A stretch of DNA of 64,000 bases from Allium sativum (taxonomy: Eukaryota; Streptophyta; Magnoliopsida; Asparagales; Amaryllidaceae), in the NCBI GenBank assembly GCA_030737875.1, contig CM060922.1:227089835-227153834 (forward strand), written 5' to 3'. Positions 23,429 through 34,857 of this stretch are shown here, piece by piece. The first letter of the stretch is position 1, and every line of letters begins with the position of its first letter. A program made the position numbers and the translations under genes. Below the pieces are notes generated by a model that searched no databases, was not told the DNA's origin, and saw only the letters and a list, made by a program, of their open reading frames with translations.

Positions 23429-24490
23429 CTAATCCAAATATCGCATCAAGTGTTGGGCATTCCATGCCCTAGGGACTTCTTCGCCATCTACGGTCGTTAA
23501 CTTGAAGGTTCCTTTTTCAAGTTTCCGTTGGATGACAAAGGGTCCTTCCCACTTCGGACCGAGGTGAGGAAGGGATGGAAAGATTCTCTTTAGCACCAAA
23601 TCTCCTGGTTCAAAAGTCCTAAGGCGAACTTTTTTGTCGTAATAGCGTGCCATCTGATGTCGATGTCTTGCCGCACGCAAATCCGCTTCGTCCCTTTTTT
23701 CTTCGATTTCATCAAGAGACTCGAGTAAGAGTGTCCGATTCGTCATCGGGTCATAATACGTCACCCGGTGGGAAGGGACTTCAAGCTCTACTGGAATTAC
23801 TGCTTCTGAACCAAAAGAGAGAGAGAGAGAAATGGGTATGACCAGTAGCCGTCTTAAATGTTGTTCGATATGCCCACAAAGCTAAAGGCAATTCGTCAAC
23901 CCATTTTGCCTTTGCACGCTCTAACCGTTTCTTGAGGATGGATTTTATTACTTTGTTTGTTGCTTCAAATTGCCCGTTCGACTGCGGATAAGCAACTGCA
24001 GTGTATCGTTTGTCGATCTTATACTTCTGGCAGAAATTTCTGAATTCAGTACCATCGAACTGGGTTCCGTTGTCAGTTATAATGGTCCTTGGGATCCCGA
24101 ATCGGCATATAATATTTCTAACCACGAAACTTATCACCTTTCTCGCCGTGATTTTGGTTAGGGGCTTAGCTTCCACCCACTTCGTAAAATAGTCCACAGC
24201 GACTATTGCATATTTCGCTCCTCTTTTAGCAATCGGTAGAACTCCGATGATATCGATTCCCCACGTGGCAAATGGCCAAGGACTCACCATTGATTTGAGT
24301 TGGGTCGACGGTGCTCTGGGGATTTTGGCGAATCTCTGGCACTTATCGTAGCGTCGTGAATAATCAGCTGCATCTTTATTAATTGTGGGCCAGAAGTATC
24401 CATATCGCAATATCTTTTTCGCTAAAGTCTGACCTCCTGTATGATCTCCACACTCACCTTCGTGCACTTCTCTTAGTACACGTTTGATTT
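23429..24490 (-). pseudogene. Integrase region
   Basis: The zinc-binding part has H and H (VHEGECGDH) but YDKC in place of C-X2-C: codon 24348-24350 is TAC, a one-base change from a Cys codon. The catalytic core has Asp (WGID), Asp (IITDNG) and Glu (QFEATNK) with D-35-E spacing. The frame breaks at the (GA)7 run 23817-23830. The C-terminal part continues in another frame to 23429 (WEGPFVI, AWNAQHL). Confidence 0.9.
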
Positions 24491-24766
24491 CGTCGTGTGC
24501 TATACATCGTAACAGGGGCATAGAAAATCCTTTCCTACAAAGAGTATCATCTTGTATGACATATCTGCTAGCCTTGCGAACTATAGCCCTTTTCTCACTC
24601 TTCTTTGATGGGAATGTCCCATTCTTAAGGAAGTTCTTAATTGGGGTCATCCACGACCCCTTCTCCGGTTCCGCTTCGAAAGCGAACTCAATTTCCATTG
24701 ACTCAAAGCTTGGCGATTCCAACGTTTCAATTGGAATTATTTCAGTTTCTTCTGGATTGTCGGAAC

Positions 24767-25130
24767 TAGCTAGCTTTGCCAGCCATTCTGCCTTCTGGTT
24801 TTCGGCTCTTGGGATATGTGTTATACTGTACCGCTCCAGATTGCTCAATAGCTTTCTCACTTTCCCGAGGTAGGCGATAAGTCGAGGTCCCCGAGCCACA
24901 AATTCCTCTCGCACTTGGCAAACAACGATCTTGGAGTCACAGAATATGTCCAACATTTTTATTCCGAGGTCTTTAGCAAGCTTCAGCCCGGCAATCAGGG
25001 CTTCGTATTCAGAGTCATTGTTAGTCATCGAAAATTCTAATCGTAGAGCGTAATATAACGACCGTCCTTCAGGAGTGACTAAGACGATTCCAGCTCCAGA
25101 TCTTCGGTCGTTCTTGGCTCCATCTGTGTA
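24767..25130 (-). pseudogene. RNase H region
   Basis: YTDGA (first Asp codon 25122-25124), NDSEYEAL and FCDSK carry three catalytic acids; the fourth position is Glu in QKAEWLAKL, where Asp is usual. It would remove RNA from RNA-DNA hybrids. Confidence 0.88.
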
Positions 25131-25430
25131 TAGCTTCCATGGATCTATCTTTAACTCATCTTCGGACTTGACCACTCTGTCATCGATTACTTCCTCCTCT
25201 GGGATGGTGAACTCTGCTATAAAGTCTGCCAGAGCTTGCCCCCTGATCGATCTTCGTGGCTGAAAATTTAAATCAAACTGACTTAATTCAATATTCCATT
25301 TAATTAACCGTCTCGATGCTTCGGGTCTCTGCAACACCTGCCTCAGAGGCTGGTCAGTGTATATGGTTATTGGATGAGCTTGAAAATAGTGACGAAGTTT
25401 TCGAGATGCGATTAGGAGGCTGTAAGCGAG

Positions 25431-26741
25431 CTACTCAATCTTTGGGTAGTTGCGTTCTGCTGCTGCTAATTTCTTGCTTACATAATATACTGGCCTTTGC
25501 ACTTTGTCTTCTTCTCGAACCAAGGCTGTGCTAACAACGTGAGCCGAAACTGGCAAGTAAACAAATAACTCTTCATGATCCACTGGTTTTGACAAAATCG
25601 GTGGCTTTTCTAGCAATTCCAATAAATTTCGAAAGGCCTCAACACAGTCCGGACTCCATTCGAAGTTCTTTTTTCCCTTTTTAATCAAATCAAAAAACGG
25701 GACGCATTTGTCTGTGGCTTTGGAGATAAACCTACTCAACGCGGCTACTTTCCCTGCAAGACTTTGGACATATTTAATTCTTCTCGGCTCTTCAATGTTT
25801 CTAATCGCTGCTATTTGGCTGGGATTGATTTCAAATCCTCGGGAGCTCACAAAGAAGCCTAGAAATTTTCCCGATGCCACTCGAAACGAACACTTCAAAG
25901 GATTCAACTTCATCCGATACTTTCGCAGGATACCGAACATTTCTGCCAAGTCTTGCGTGTGGCGGGAGGACTGTTTCGATTTGACAAGCATATCATCTAC
26001 ATAAACTTCCATAGTCTTCCCTATTTGATTATAAAACATTATGTTCACTAAGCGCTGATAAGTGGCTCCAGCGTTTTTCAATCCGAATGGCATTACAACA
26101 TAACAATATAACCCCAAATTTGTAATGAAGCTCGTATGTTCTTGATCTGGCACGTGCATAGGAATTTGGTTGTATCCAGAATATGCATCCATGAAAGAGA
26201 GAAGTTCATGACCCGCTGTCGAATCTACAAGCTGGTCAATCCTGGGAAGTGGGAAACTATCTTTTGGGCAAGCTTTGTTCAAATCTGAAAAATCAATGCA
26301 AGTCCGCCACTTTCCATTCGGCTTCTTTACGAAGACGGGATTCGATATCCAGTCGGGATATGTCGAATCTCAAATAAATCCGTTCTGTTTCAGCTTCTCC
26401 ACTTCTTCTTTGAGAGCAGCCGACCTCTTTGGGCCCAGCATACGTCTCTTTTGCTTCACAGGCGGGTGTTTCGGGTTTACATTTAGGGAGTGACTTATGA
26501 TGGATGGCGATATCCCACACATGTCAGCGTGGGTCCAGGCAAACACGTCTAAGTTTGCCTTCAGGAAGTCCGTTAGTTCTTCGGCCCGACGTGGATCCAA
26601 TTGAGATCCAATCTTCAAAACTCTTGTTGGATCGGCTTCATCAATGGGAATGTCCACTGTCGCTTCATTAGGAGTTGCATTTCTAGTCTCTGGTTCCTCG
26701 TCTTTTCTGGGATCCAGGTCTTCAGGCGTTCCTTTGGGCAA
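25431..26741 (-). pseudogene. Reverse transcriptase region
   Basis: Copies element RNA to DNA. A linker ending KLKQNGFI is followed by TGA 26370, where related Tat proteins commonly have Arg. The core then shows FMDAYSGYNQI, MPFGLKNAGATYQ and the catalytic YVDD (25992-26003), all intact. TAG 25431 lies in the thumb/connection (KIE-stop-LAYSL). Confidence 0.92.
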
Positions 26742-26768
26742 CTCCTTCGGGGCCGGTCACTCTAATTG

Positions 26769-27452
26769 CTACGCCGAGCCCTCCTTTGGAGGAGGCGAAG
26801 CATCTTTACTCTCGATGTTAAGTCCTTTCATCAACATTTTTAATTCGGCAACATAGCAGGCACGTCCGAAGACTTGATCCCCTCTCATTACTCCAGTTCC
26901 GGCTTCGGTTGGGAACTTAAGCAATAAACACCAAGGGGCGATGCAAGCCCTGAACTCAGAAAGGGCAGGCCTTCCCAAAAATGCATTATAAGGCGAATCT
27001 ACGTCCAACACTACGATTTGAAGCATCCGTACTCTTCGGCGTTCTCCTTGCCCCAAGGTTACGGGCAATTCTATGTACCCCATGGGAGCTGTTGATGCCC
27101 CGTTGAAGCCTCGGATCCAACCTTCACATGGCTTCAAATCTTCAGATTCAAGCTACATCTGATCGAATGACTTTTTAAATAAAATATTAACAGAGCTTCC
27201 GTTGTCTACTAACACCTTATGAACCAAGGTCGGCCCAATGGTGGTTGTAATGACCAATGGATCATCGGTGGGTGACTGGATCCCGGTATTATCTATGCTA
27301 CGGAATACCACGTCGTCAAACATTGTCTTCTGTTGCTTTATGGGGGCGATATCTTCCAAATCATCACCTTCATCCACATCTACATGCTTGGCAGCATTTA
27401 CATATTGATCCATCGCTCTAAAACTGCGAATTGCTGGGTGGGGTCCACCCAC
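26769..27452 (-). pseudogene. Aspartic protease region
   Basis: VLVDNGSSVNILF (Asp codon 27204-27206) is the active-site strand, with DNG in place of the usual DTG/DSG; YNAFLGRPAL forms the second conserved strand. TAG at 27153 cuts the domain between these strands, and TAG at 26769 closes it. Confidence 0.85.
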
Positions 27453-27620
27453 TATGGAGTTGATAACAATTCCCTTTCCTTTCTGCTGCGCCGTAGGCTT
27501 GGGAGCAGATTGAATCTGTTTTGGAGCCTGCTCTCCTTACCCCCTGTCCCTCAGGGCAACCTTATATTCATCCAGTTTCCCTTCGCGCAGTAGCTTCTCA
27601 ATCACGTCTCTCAAATGTCG

Positions 27621-27662
27621 ACATTCATTGGTTGAATGCCCATGAGTTCCATGAAACAAACA
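27621..27662 (-). other. gag zinc knuckle
   Basis: Residues CLFHGTHGHSTNEC give C-X2-H-X4-H-X4-C, the pattern seen in Tat-type nucleocapsid regions. It would bind the element's RNA. It is in the gag frame but beyond two stops. Confidence 0.75.
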
Positions 27663-27968
27663 AAACTTCCCAGTTGCCATTTCTTTCTCCATTGAGTCGC
27701 AAGGTGGCGGTCTTTTGTATTGCAAAACATTGTATGTATCCAAGTAAATGTTCTCCAGAGTGTCGTTCAACGGTGTATAATTCTCATAAGTCTGGAATCA
27801 GGGCCTTTTGCTAGGATCACTTCCCCTATTTCTATTTCTTCTGTTACCATTCACGTTGCGGTTATTGTTGTTGCCCCCGTTTCCAGAATTGTCGTTTCCA
27901 CTCTTGTTTCCCACATTCACTTCAACTTTTCCGGAACTTTCCCCAGACTGCTTCACGGCGACGTTACT

Positions 27969-29492
27969 CTAAACATTTTCTTTTGAAGCCGCTTCAGACT
28001 TTCTCTTTCGGTTTGCCCTGGCCTCCTCTCGTCTTAAATAAATATCGGCCTTTTCATAGAATATCTCTCTCGTGGAGGGTGTCTTCCCAGAAAGGTAATA
28101 TCCAAACTCGAATTCAGGATCGACTCCTTCCTTTAATGCCATCAAGATGGTGGGCTCATGCGGGTCACTGACTTCAGTCACAGCTAGGTTAAAACGGTCA
28201 AGATATGACCTCAAAGACCCTCCTGGCGCCTGCTTAATTCTTGATAATTCAATAACACTTTTGGACTTTCGGGTATGGAGTCGGAACTGATTCATAAAAC
28301 GTTCGCTCAATTCCCTATAATTCGATATCGAACGAGGGGGAATTCGGGTAAACCATAGCAGCGCCACATCTTCTAAATAGATCGGGAATGCTTTACACTT
28401 CACTGCGTCAGAAGCAGCAGCAGCATTCATGAGCCACGAGTATCGCGTCAAATGCTGTCCCGGATCGGTCCTCCCATTGTACTTTTCCATCTGCGGCAGG
28501 TTAAAACGCCGAGGAAACTGAAAGTCGAGGATGTCGTCAGTGAAAGGAGTATGGCTTCGCTCAATGCCATAATCTTCATTGGTATAGTTCCTACTTTTGG
28601 ACATAATCTGGCGTACCATCGCCTGTACATCAGCATTAGTGAGGGGCCGTTCAGGTTCCCTAGCCCTGGTATCCGGGTTCCTTCTGGGCTCTTGTTCAGG
28701 AGATGCCCTTCTTCTTTGAGCTGCTTCTGCTCTACTTCGTTCCCTACGCTCCCGGTCGATCTCGGGAGGAGGGGGCTGGAGCCTTTGCCCCTGAGCGGGA
28801 TCATTGTTTCCTAGTGCTCGTGCAATATCCTCGTGGGACCCCAAAGATCCGAACGTCAGCTGCTCCAAATTATGAGGTCGTTCGAGCGGCCTTCTTTCAC
28901 GGGGCCGCTCTTCCTCGGAAGAAGAAGACTGATCCATTGGTAAGCGACGAACCGGGGATGGGGTTCTCTGTCTACGGAGTTCGCTAATTTCCCTGCTCAT
29001 GAGTCTCATATTTTCTTGCATCATGAGATTGGTGCGCTCGTGGATTTTCATAGCCTCCCTAGTACTCTCAAGCATGTCAAGTAGGCACGAGAAATCTCCT
29101 TGAGTAATGGGCGTGGATGGATTGACCTGATCATTGACCCTGGTGGTTGGAATCGGAGCATTTGTGGGGGCTCGAGTAGAGGTTCCAACATCACCAAGTG
29201 TCGGATCGGTTCGGAGATGGGAAATCGGGTCGGTTCGGAGCTGGGAAGCCTGTTTGGGTCGGTGTATGGCAAGTTGCTCGGATCAGTTCAGGTTGGGGGA
29301 ATGCACTGCTTTAGATTCTCCTACCTGGATCGGATCGGAGCTCTCCCCCTGAACGCGGTTCGGATTTCCTGTATCGGTCCGTCCTGCTGCTGAGCTCTGC
29401 CCACGAGACCTTGTCACGACCGCATTTTGCTGTTCTTCGCCAACTCCATTTCCTCGACTAGATTGAACTTCTTTGCCTTTTCCTTTGGCCAT
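27969..29492 (-). pseudogene. gag: gag region (capsid)
   Basis: The start MAKGKGKEVQ is followed by a Pro/Thr-rich leader holding the TGA at 29283, an Arg-rich region (about 28950-28600), and a Retrotrans_gag-type domain (about 28490-28180) with WFTRIPPRSI and FMNQFRLH. This domain would build the virus-like particle. The frame closes at TAG 27969, which is premature compared with Tat gag-pol because the zinc knuckle lies beyond it in the same frame. Confidence 0.9.
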
Positions 29493-29613
29493 GGTTCTTC
29501 AACAATCAATTCAACAAATATCCAAGAGCGTCGAAACTTGAGGATTAACTTCTTTGAACTCAACGGTCCAAAAAGTAGAACGATAATCCCGAAAAACAGA
29601 GAATTCAGATGAT

Positions 29614-29630
29614 TCTCAATGAAAGCACCA
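29614..29630 (-). other. Tat primer-binding site
   Basis: On the minus strand TGGTGCTTTCATTGAGA starts three bases after the 5' LTR. The TGG start fits pairing with a tRNA CCA end. I cannot name the tRNA from memory with safety. Confidence 0.65.
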
Positions 29631-29633
29631 AAA

Positions 29634-30493
29634 TGTTAGACCAAAAAGTGGTTCTAACACCCAAATTGATTAACAGTAGAATGAAATAAGATCAAAAGTA
29701 AAATAGAGATACAGAATTTATAGTGGTTCGACGAAGAAATGCCTACATCCACTTGTCAATCACTATTTTCAATGATATAGTTGCAATTACAATGAGATAT
29801 TCACTCAAGTTCACTCACAACTCACATACATTCACTCAATTATTACAAAACAAATGTTGAAAGACGATTTGGATTATCCGGGAGTGCTGGAATTCGGTTT
29901 ATGAAAGTGGTTGAACTCTCAAAGTGCCAAAAAGAAGATCCTTTTCATTGTCTCCAGACAGGGTATTTATAGGTGAAAATTCGCTCAGAACCCGATCCGG
30001 ATCGGAGCCACGTGTCATCCATCCCATCAGCCTCGGGTTCGGATGGATTTCTATGTTGACAACGCATCAGAGCAGTGGACGTTGTGGGTAGGAACTGGTC
30101 ACAACCGCTCCGCATCTTCAGGCGACCATGGGGGAAAGTGATGTGGATTACTGGTTCGGTTCGGAAGAGCCTGCACATGGGGTTCGGATCGGAGTACCCG
30201 ATCCGACCCGGATTAACTTAGGACTAATTCTTTATTTACTTTGCTCCGCTCCGTTCCAATCTATCTCTGTAGCAAGTGGGTGGCCCTCCGCTCCGATTAA
30301 CAGTAAGCAACGCTCCGATCCGGATAGCAGTGTCTCCTTGAACCAAATAGTAGCGGCACTCCGATCCGATCAGCAGCGTATCTCCGATCCGACCCACTAC
30401 ATTCCTTCGATCCGACCCGCTATTATGCTCTCTAAGTTCTTCAATGTTTCACATCTCGACTTTGTGTTGCTCAGTTCAAAAAGTGGGCTAACA
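29634..30493 (-). repeat. Tat element 5' LTR
   Basis: 860 bp, TGTTAGACC to GGGCTAACA, colinear with 16663-17522. The minus-strand TATAAATA is the complement of 29964-29971 and should start the element's RNA about 30 bases farther on. U3 (right part) carries clustered GGATCGGA-type motifs. Confidence 0.95.
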
Positions 30494-30498
30494 ATATA
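30494..30498. repeat. Tat element target duplication, right (ATATA)
   Basis: Matches 16658-16662. The interrupted LTR of B resumes here with an AAATTCCATAGTGAC block known from uninterrupted copies (45140). Confidence 0.9.
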
Positions 30499-30858
30499 TA
30501 AATTCCATAGTGACTATTTTGAATTTTAAACTGACATTACTTTCAATATATATTATGAAATCTCTATTTTTCACATTTGTTAGAAAGATATTATTAAACA
30601 GATTCAAATATTTTCGATTTTACTAAAGTCCAATTAATTTTGAATATTTTACATTAAATTGAAATTTAAGCACGAATTTTCAAACTACTGCGCCATATCA
30701 GGCTCATTTTATAATTAAAATAGATTTATACTTTCTAACTTTGATTTAAATAAATTTTTAGTCGTTACTAATTAAAATATATCATTTTAAATATTCAAAA
30801 CCCATTAAATTAGCTAGAATAAATTTTTAGATTTGTTTAGAAATTACTAATTGTTACA
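30494..30858 (-). repeat. Element B 3' LTR, inner part
   Basis: Continues the LTR from before the Tat insertion and ends ATTGTTACA, directly next to the polypurine tract. Confidence 0.85.
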
Positions 30859-30876
30859 ATCTCCCCCACTTAAAAT
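30859..30876 (-). other. Element B polypurine tract and relic of pol end
   Basis: The minus strand reads AAGTGGGGGAGAT then LTR TGTAACAA. Just upstream on that strand stands TTTTCGAGGACGAAAAG (30878-30894), the bases that commonly close pol before the 3' LTR in plant Ty3/gypsy chromoviruses. Confidence 0.75.
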
Positions 30877-31419
30877 CTTTTCGTCCTCGAAAAAGAACGG
30901 AGCTGAAATTTGTTCAACCAACCAACTCAACTTTCCTTTCATTCTTTAACTTTTTAGTTTCTAAGAATGTTCTAATTTCTCAAAAATTTGGCTAACACCC
31001 TAAATTTTCGATTTTTTTTGCCATAGCCTCCTTTGCACGGGTTGATCAATAAAACCGCAACTTGCCTCCCAAGTCCCTCATCAATTAAAAAAGAAAGAGA
31101 AAAAGCCAAGCGGCTTGCCAATCTGCTCATAAAATCATTAAACCCAATGAATATGGTAAACATGTACCTATTTGTCGGGCATACAATTTTATTCTTCTTC
31201 TTAGCTTTCATGCTATGACATGTTCAATATATACATGTATATGTATGCAATTCCAATCAATTTTCAATTTAATTCAATATTTGATTCGATTTGGAAAATT
31301 TTACGTTACATTCACATATTGGTTTTATCATTCCATTATTTCTAATTATTTGAACCAATAATCACACCACACAATCAGCAATCAATTAGTTGATTAGCTT
31401 TTCAAATATACAGCTTTCT

Positions 31420-31420
<1 letters not shown>

Positions 31421-31463
<43 letters not shown>
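31421..31463. repeat. (CA)5(TA)16 microsatellite
   Basis: Pure compound dinucleotide run in the internal region of B, absent from A. Confidence 0.9.
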
Positions 31464-31465
<2 letters not shown>

Positions 31466-31514
31466 AAAAATCATATTTTTAGTGCCAAATCCCAAGTAAT
31501 AAATTCTAACTATG

Positions 31515-31534
31515 TTTTGGTTCTCACACCAGTC
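31515..31534 (-). other. Internal arm of LTR-internal complementarity (B)
   Basis: TTTTGGTTCTCACACCAGTC pairs with 32468-32487 of the 5' LTR at 19 of 20 positions. The same pair exists in element A (46101-46120 and 46892-46911). Confidence 0.7.
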
Positions 31535-31594
31535 AATTGGAAATATATAGATATCCCACTTTCGAAATTCGAACATACACACTAATGATGGAGC

Positions 31595-31798
31595 TCCATC
31601 ATCAGAATCATCTCAAGGCGATTAGAGTGTGCTTCTATATATATCAAGTACATTTGAGACTTCGAATATATGTTCATGAAGTGTATACGCAAAATCTCCA
31701 TCATCGGAATCATCTCCAGGCGACTAGAGTGTGATTCGATATCTATCCAGTATATTTGAGACTTCGAATATATGTTCATGATGCATATATGAAAAATC
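31595..31798. repeat. 102-bp tandem duplication in B internal region
   Basis: 31595-31696 and 31697-31798 both read TCCATCATC(A/G)GAATCATCTC, then an AGAGTGTG block and a TTGAGACTTCGAATATATG block. Element A has one copy. Confidence 0.8.
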
Positions 31799-32036
31799 TC
31801 CTTATACTTGATAGCCCAAAATCAGTATAAATAAATACCCAAATACGTATAATACGATATAATTTTCAAAAATTAAATTTATTTTTTAGAAATAGCACTC
31901 TTTAAAATCGTTCGAGGGTATTACTAACCCTATCTCTAATGAGTCATTCTTATAGGATGTTACTAATCCTATCTCAGATGAGTTTTTTCGTTCCGTGCTA
32001 ATGTGCCTTGTTCTCTAGCTTTGTAAACCAAAACTA

Positions 32037-32044
32037 TGATACCA
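32037..32044 (-). other. Element B primer-binding site
   Basis: The minus strand reads TGGTATCA two bases after the LTR; this is the first eight bases of the initiator tRNA-Met site common in plant elements, after which the match fades. Confidence 0.65.
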
Positions 32045-34068
32045 ACTGTAACGATCCGAAATCCCGCGATTTCCGAAGAGACAGGAAACAATGGATTGCT
32101 TTGAGAACAACACTCATAAGAGCACAAACAATAGAACATTTCATTGCTATTACAACAATTACAGAAAAGTACATGAATATAGCAGAGTGTGAATAAATAT
32201 TACACAGCTGAAATAAAATAATATCGGAGATTAAAATACAAAGTAGCATAAATTTAAATGTATAAATACAATGCATAGCGGAAAATAGATCAACTAGCAG
32301 AACTAAATGAAATATACAGATACAAAGCTTTCGGAATATAGCTCCAGCTGTAATCCAGGATCATGTGAAAAGAAATATCTACGAAAACCAAAACTACTAG
32401 CTTCCCATGTGGAAAATATGGGCACCCAGAGTTTAGGTAGAAAGAATAAACTCCGAGTCAATCATGGGACTGGTGTGAGAACTAAAATAGTTATTAAATC
32501 TATACTTTAAAAGTGGGAAAATCATGGGACCACTCTGTATAACACGGAACGGGTTTACTCCACATGAATACTAGTTTAAAACATAAAACAACGCATTGCT
32601 TTTCGAAAAATGAAGCTATTATAAGACTAAGGTCCAATCACACAATGCAACGCAACCCGGAGGATAGAGTTTTCCCTTATAATAGCCAAACATGCTTGGT
32701 ACGTTTAAAAACAAATCATTTTGACATTACTATAAGTGGATAGTGTCAAAATCAGCTTCAAATATAAATGTATCAATCATAGACGACATAAATACCATAT
32801 ATTATGCCGCCATATTAGTTTTACCGGTAAAATCAAAAAGTCGCGTATTGGAAATTGGATTTTTGCCTATGAGCCAAGGCAAGGGATGGCTCCTTACTGA
32901 TTCGAGACACTCTAGCACATGTCTCAGGATCACACCTATGGGCAACCCTTGGATGCGGTACGGCCGGTCCACACATACTATAGTGGATTAATTATTCCTG
33001 AACAATACATTTCCGGGTCCTATCGGACCTCCAAATAGGTCAATACGTCGAACCCATGAGCATATAGCCTTGTATCTAAGGCGCCTCGCAATCCATCATC
33101 CACATAAGTAAACATGTATGGGATCCATACCATGACACCACTTCAAGCTAGAAAGAAACGCAAGTTCCTCCTACGGTCACGATCCCGTTTTTGACTCATA
33201 CCGGGTGTGAGGCTCGCGAATTAACGCCATATACAAAGCTATGCTAATTAAACTTATGCTTTGATCATCAACCACAAGACTCTGCTTTTCAACAAAAGCC
33301 TTGATCATTTGCATCTCAGCATGCCACACTGACAATTCACGCCATACAACTGATGTCTATCAATATATAACCTCTAAGCTCATACATCTCAGAGAAGGGT
33401 GTTAAGCAAGAGAATAAATTCTCCGCCTCCAAACAGATATATATTTAATAGAAATCAATCAATACAGAATGAAATCTAATGTCAGACACACATCCATTTA
33501 CAAGTCCGTTTTGGATCTAAACAAAACTGGAGGCACTTTATTGCTCGTCCTATAAGTCCAATACAAGAAAGAGGTCCCCGCATATCCAGTCGATCTCCAG
33601 GTACGTCTGGACGATCACCACTTTTTTCCTTGTCTTAGGTGTACGCCCCAATCAAGCCATCCGTAATCATCCAAACGATGCGAAGATCACCGATCTTCAA
33701 CCACCGTCTTCATCGTCGACTTTTAGTCGTCATATTAATTATTCAGAATGGGTTAAACCCGGTCTTTCCGAATAATTCGCGTATCTTATAATCAGGTGCT
33801 AATAAAAACACATCATATGCCTCATTCCAATTCAGAATATTCTTTTATTCCAATATTCACAATTTAGGGAAAAGGTTCCCATTAATTTTATCAAAGATAA
33901 ATTATCTTAAAATTATTTTTTTATCTTCCTTTGGATATCAATTTCAAAAGATTTCCTTATATCTTTTCACAATTTAAAGCAAAACAAGGTTTATTAGCTA
34001 GTCCGGATTATCGAACCACACCGAAGTAATCAATTATTTTATTATCCCAATCCCAACCTATTCATCCG

Positions 34069-34857
34069 ATGGAGCAAAACTTGTAGTACTCCATATATGT
34101 CACTCGTTGTGTTATTGGTATATTAATTACCATTTCTCATTCAAATCTAATTAAAGATTTAACTATCGCCTGGAGTAAAACTGGTGGTACTCCATTCTTG
34201 ACCACTTCTCAAATTTGGAAAATTTAATTGCCACATTAACTTTTCAGTCTAATCAAAGAATCATTAAAAATCCTCTTAGTTTTAATCTCCAAAAATCATT
34301 ACTTAATGATTATTAAAATTTAGGATATAAATCCCATCTTTAACTGGGTTAAAGAATGAATGTGCTTTAAAACATCATTCACGATAAACCCAAAATCATC
34401 TTCCATCAAAATGGAATCTACACGGAAATAATAATAGGGTATAATCAATATAAATTCTCGTATTGGACTAATAATATAAACGAAATAACGACAAATCCTT
34501 TTAAATTCCATATATAGTAATGGTCTTCCTTCACAGAAGCTTATCTCGATTATTATCAAATCGAATTCCATTCAATTCCAATTTAATCTATTAAATTGGA
34601 AAACTTTACTTTGGAAAATTTCCATTAAACCCTAATAAAGGATTTATAGATTCCAAATCATATCTTCACTGTTAATTGGGTTAAAGAACAAATGTTATTT
34701 AAAATATGGTTCATGACAAACCCAAAATCAACTTTCGTTTCAATTCCAATTAGATTAATTAATTGGAAAATTTCCCTAAATCTTAGTTAAAAGGTTTATT
34801 CTTTTCTCAACTGGGTTTAAGAACAGTGTTATTAAAGACACCATTCACGAAAAATCC
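34069..34857 (-). other. Hairpin string in element B 5' LTR
   Basis: Paired hairpins at 34069-34094 and 34171-34193 and nested modules at 34346-34391, 34678-34723 and 34813-34857. In the first module GAATG pairs with CATTC, where the partner LTR has GAAC with GTTC. Confidence 0.7.

Larger units (their letters stand above)
23429..29492 (-). pseudogene. Tat gag-pol polyprotein, inactivated
   Basis: From ATG at 29492 the minus strand keeps one frame through gag, protease, RT, RNase H and integrase. Nine stops break it: TGA 29283, TAG 27969, TGA 27798, TAA 27537, TAG 27153, TAG 26769, TGA 26757, TGA 26370 and TAG 25431 (lowest coordinate of each codon). A frame change at the (GA)7 run 23817-23830 sends the integrase C-terminus (23764-23429) into another frame. 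Each stop falls inside otherwise well-preserved domain sequence, so decay is recent. It cannot make its own proteins; any movement would need a helper. Confidence 0.93.
16663..30493 (-). mobile_element. Complete Ty3/gypsy Tat-type retrotransposon
   Basis: 13,831 bp with two 860-bp LTRs (TGTTAG...CTAACA), an ATATA target duplication, a primer site and a polypurine tract. Gene order on the minus strand is gag, protease, RT, RNase H, integrase, followed by an opposite-strand gene before the 3' LTR. This layout with an antisense gene is known from the Tat lineage (Grande, Retand types). The LTRs show about 24 differences in 860 aligned bases by my count (16 transitions, no indels), that is 2.8%, so insertion was roughly one million years ago at common plant rates. 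It sits in B's 3' LTR and is richer in GC than its surroundings. Confidence 0.93.
30859..32046 (-). other. Element B internal region (non-coding)
   Basis: 1,188 bp between the LTRs with no frame of note. Several blocks are shared with A's internal region: the AATTTGGCTAACACCC block, the TACCTATTTGTCGGGC block, the TTCTCACACCAGTC block and the bases beside the primer site. Conservation without coding suggests that packaging or replication signals are kept here. Confidence 0.75.
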
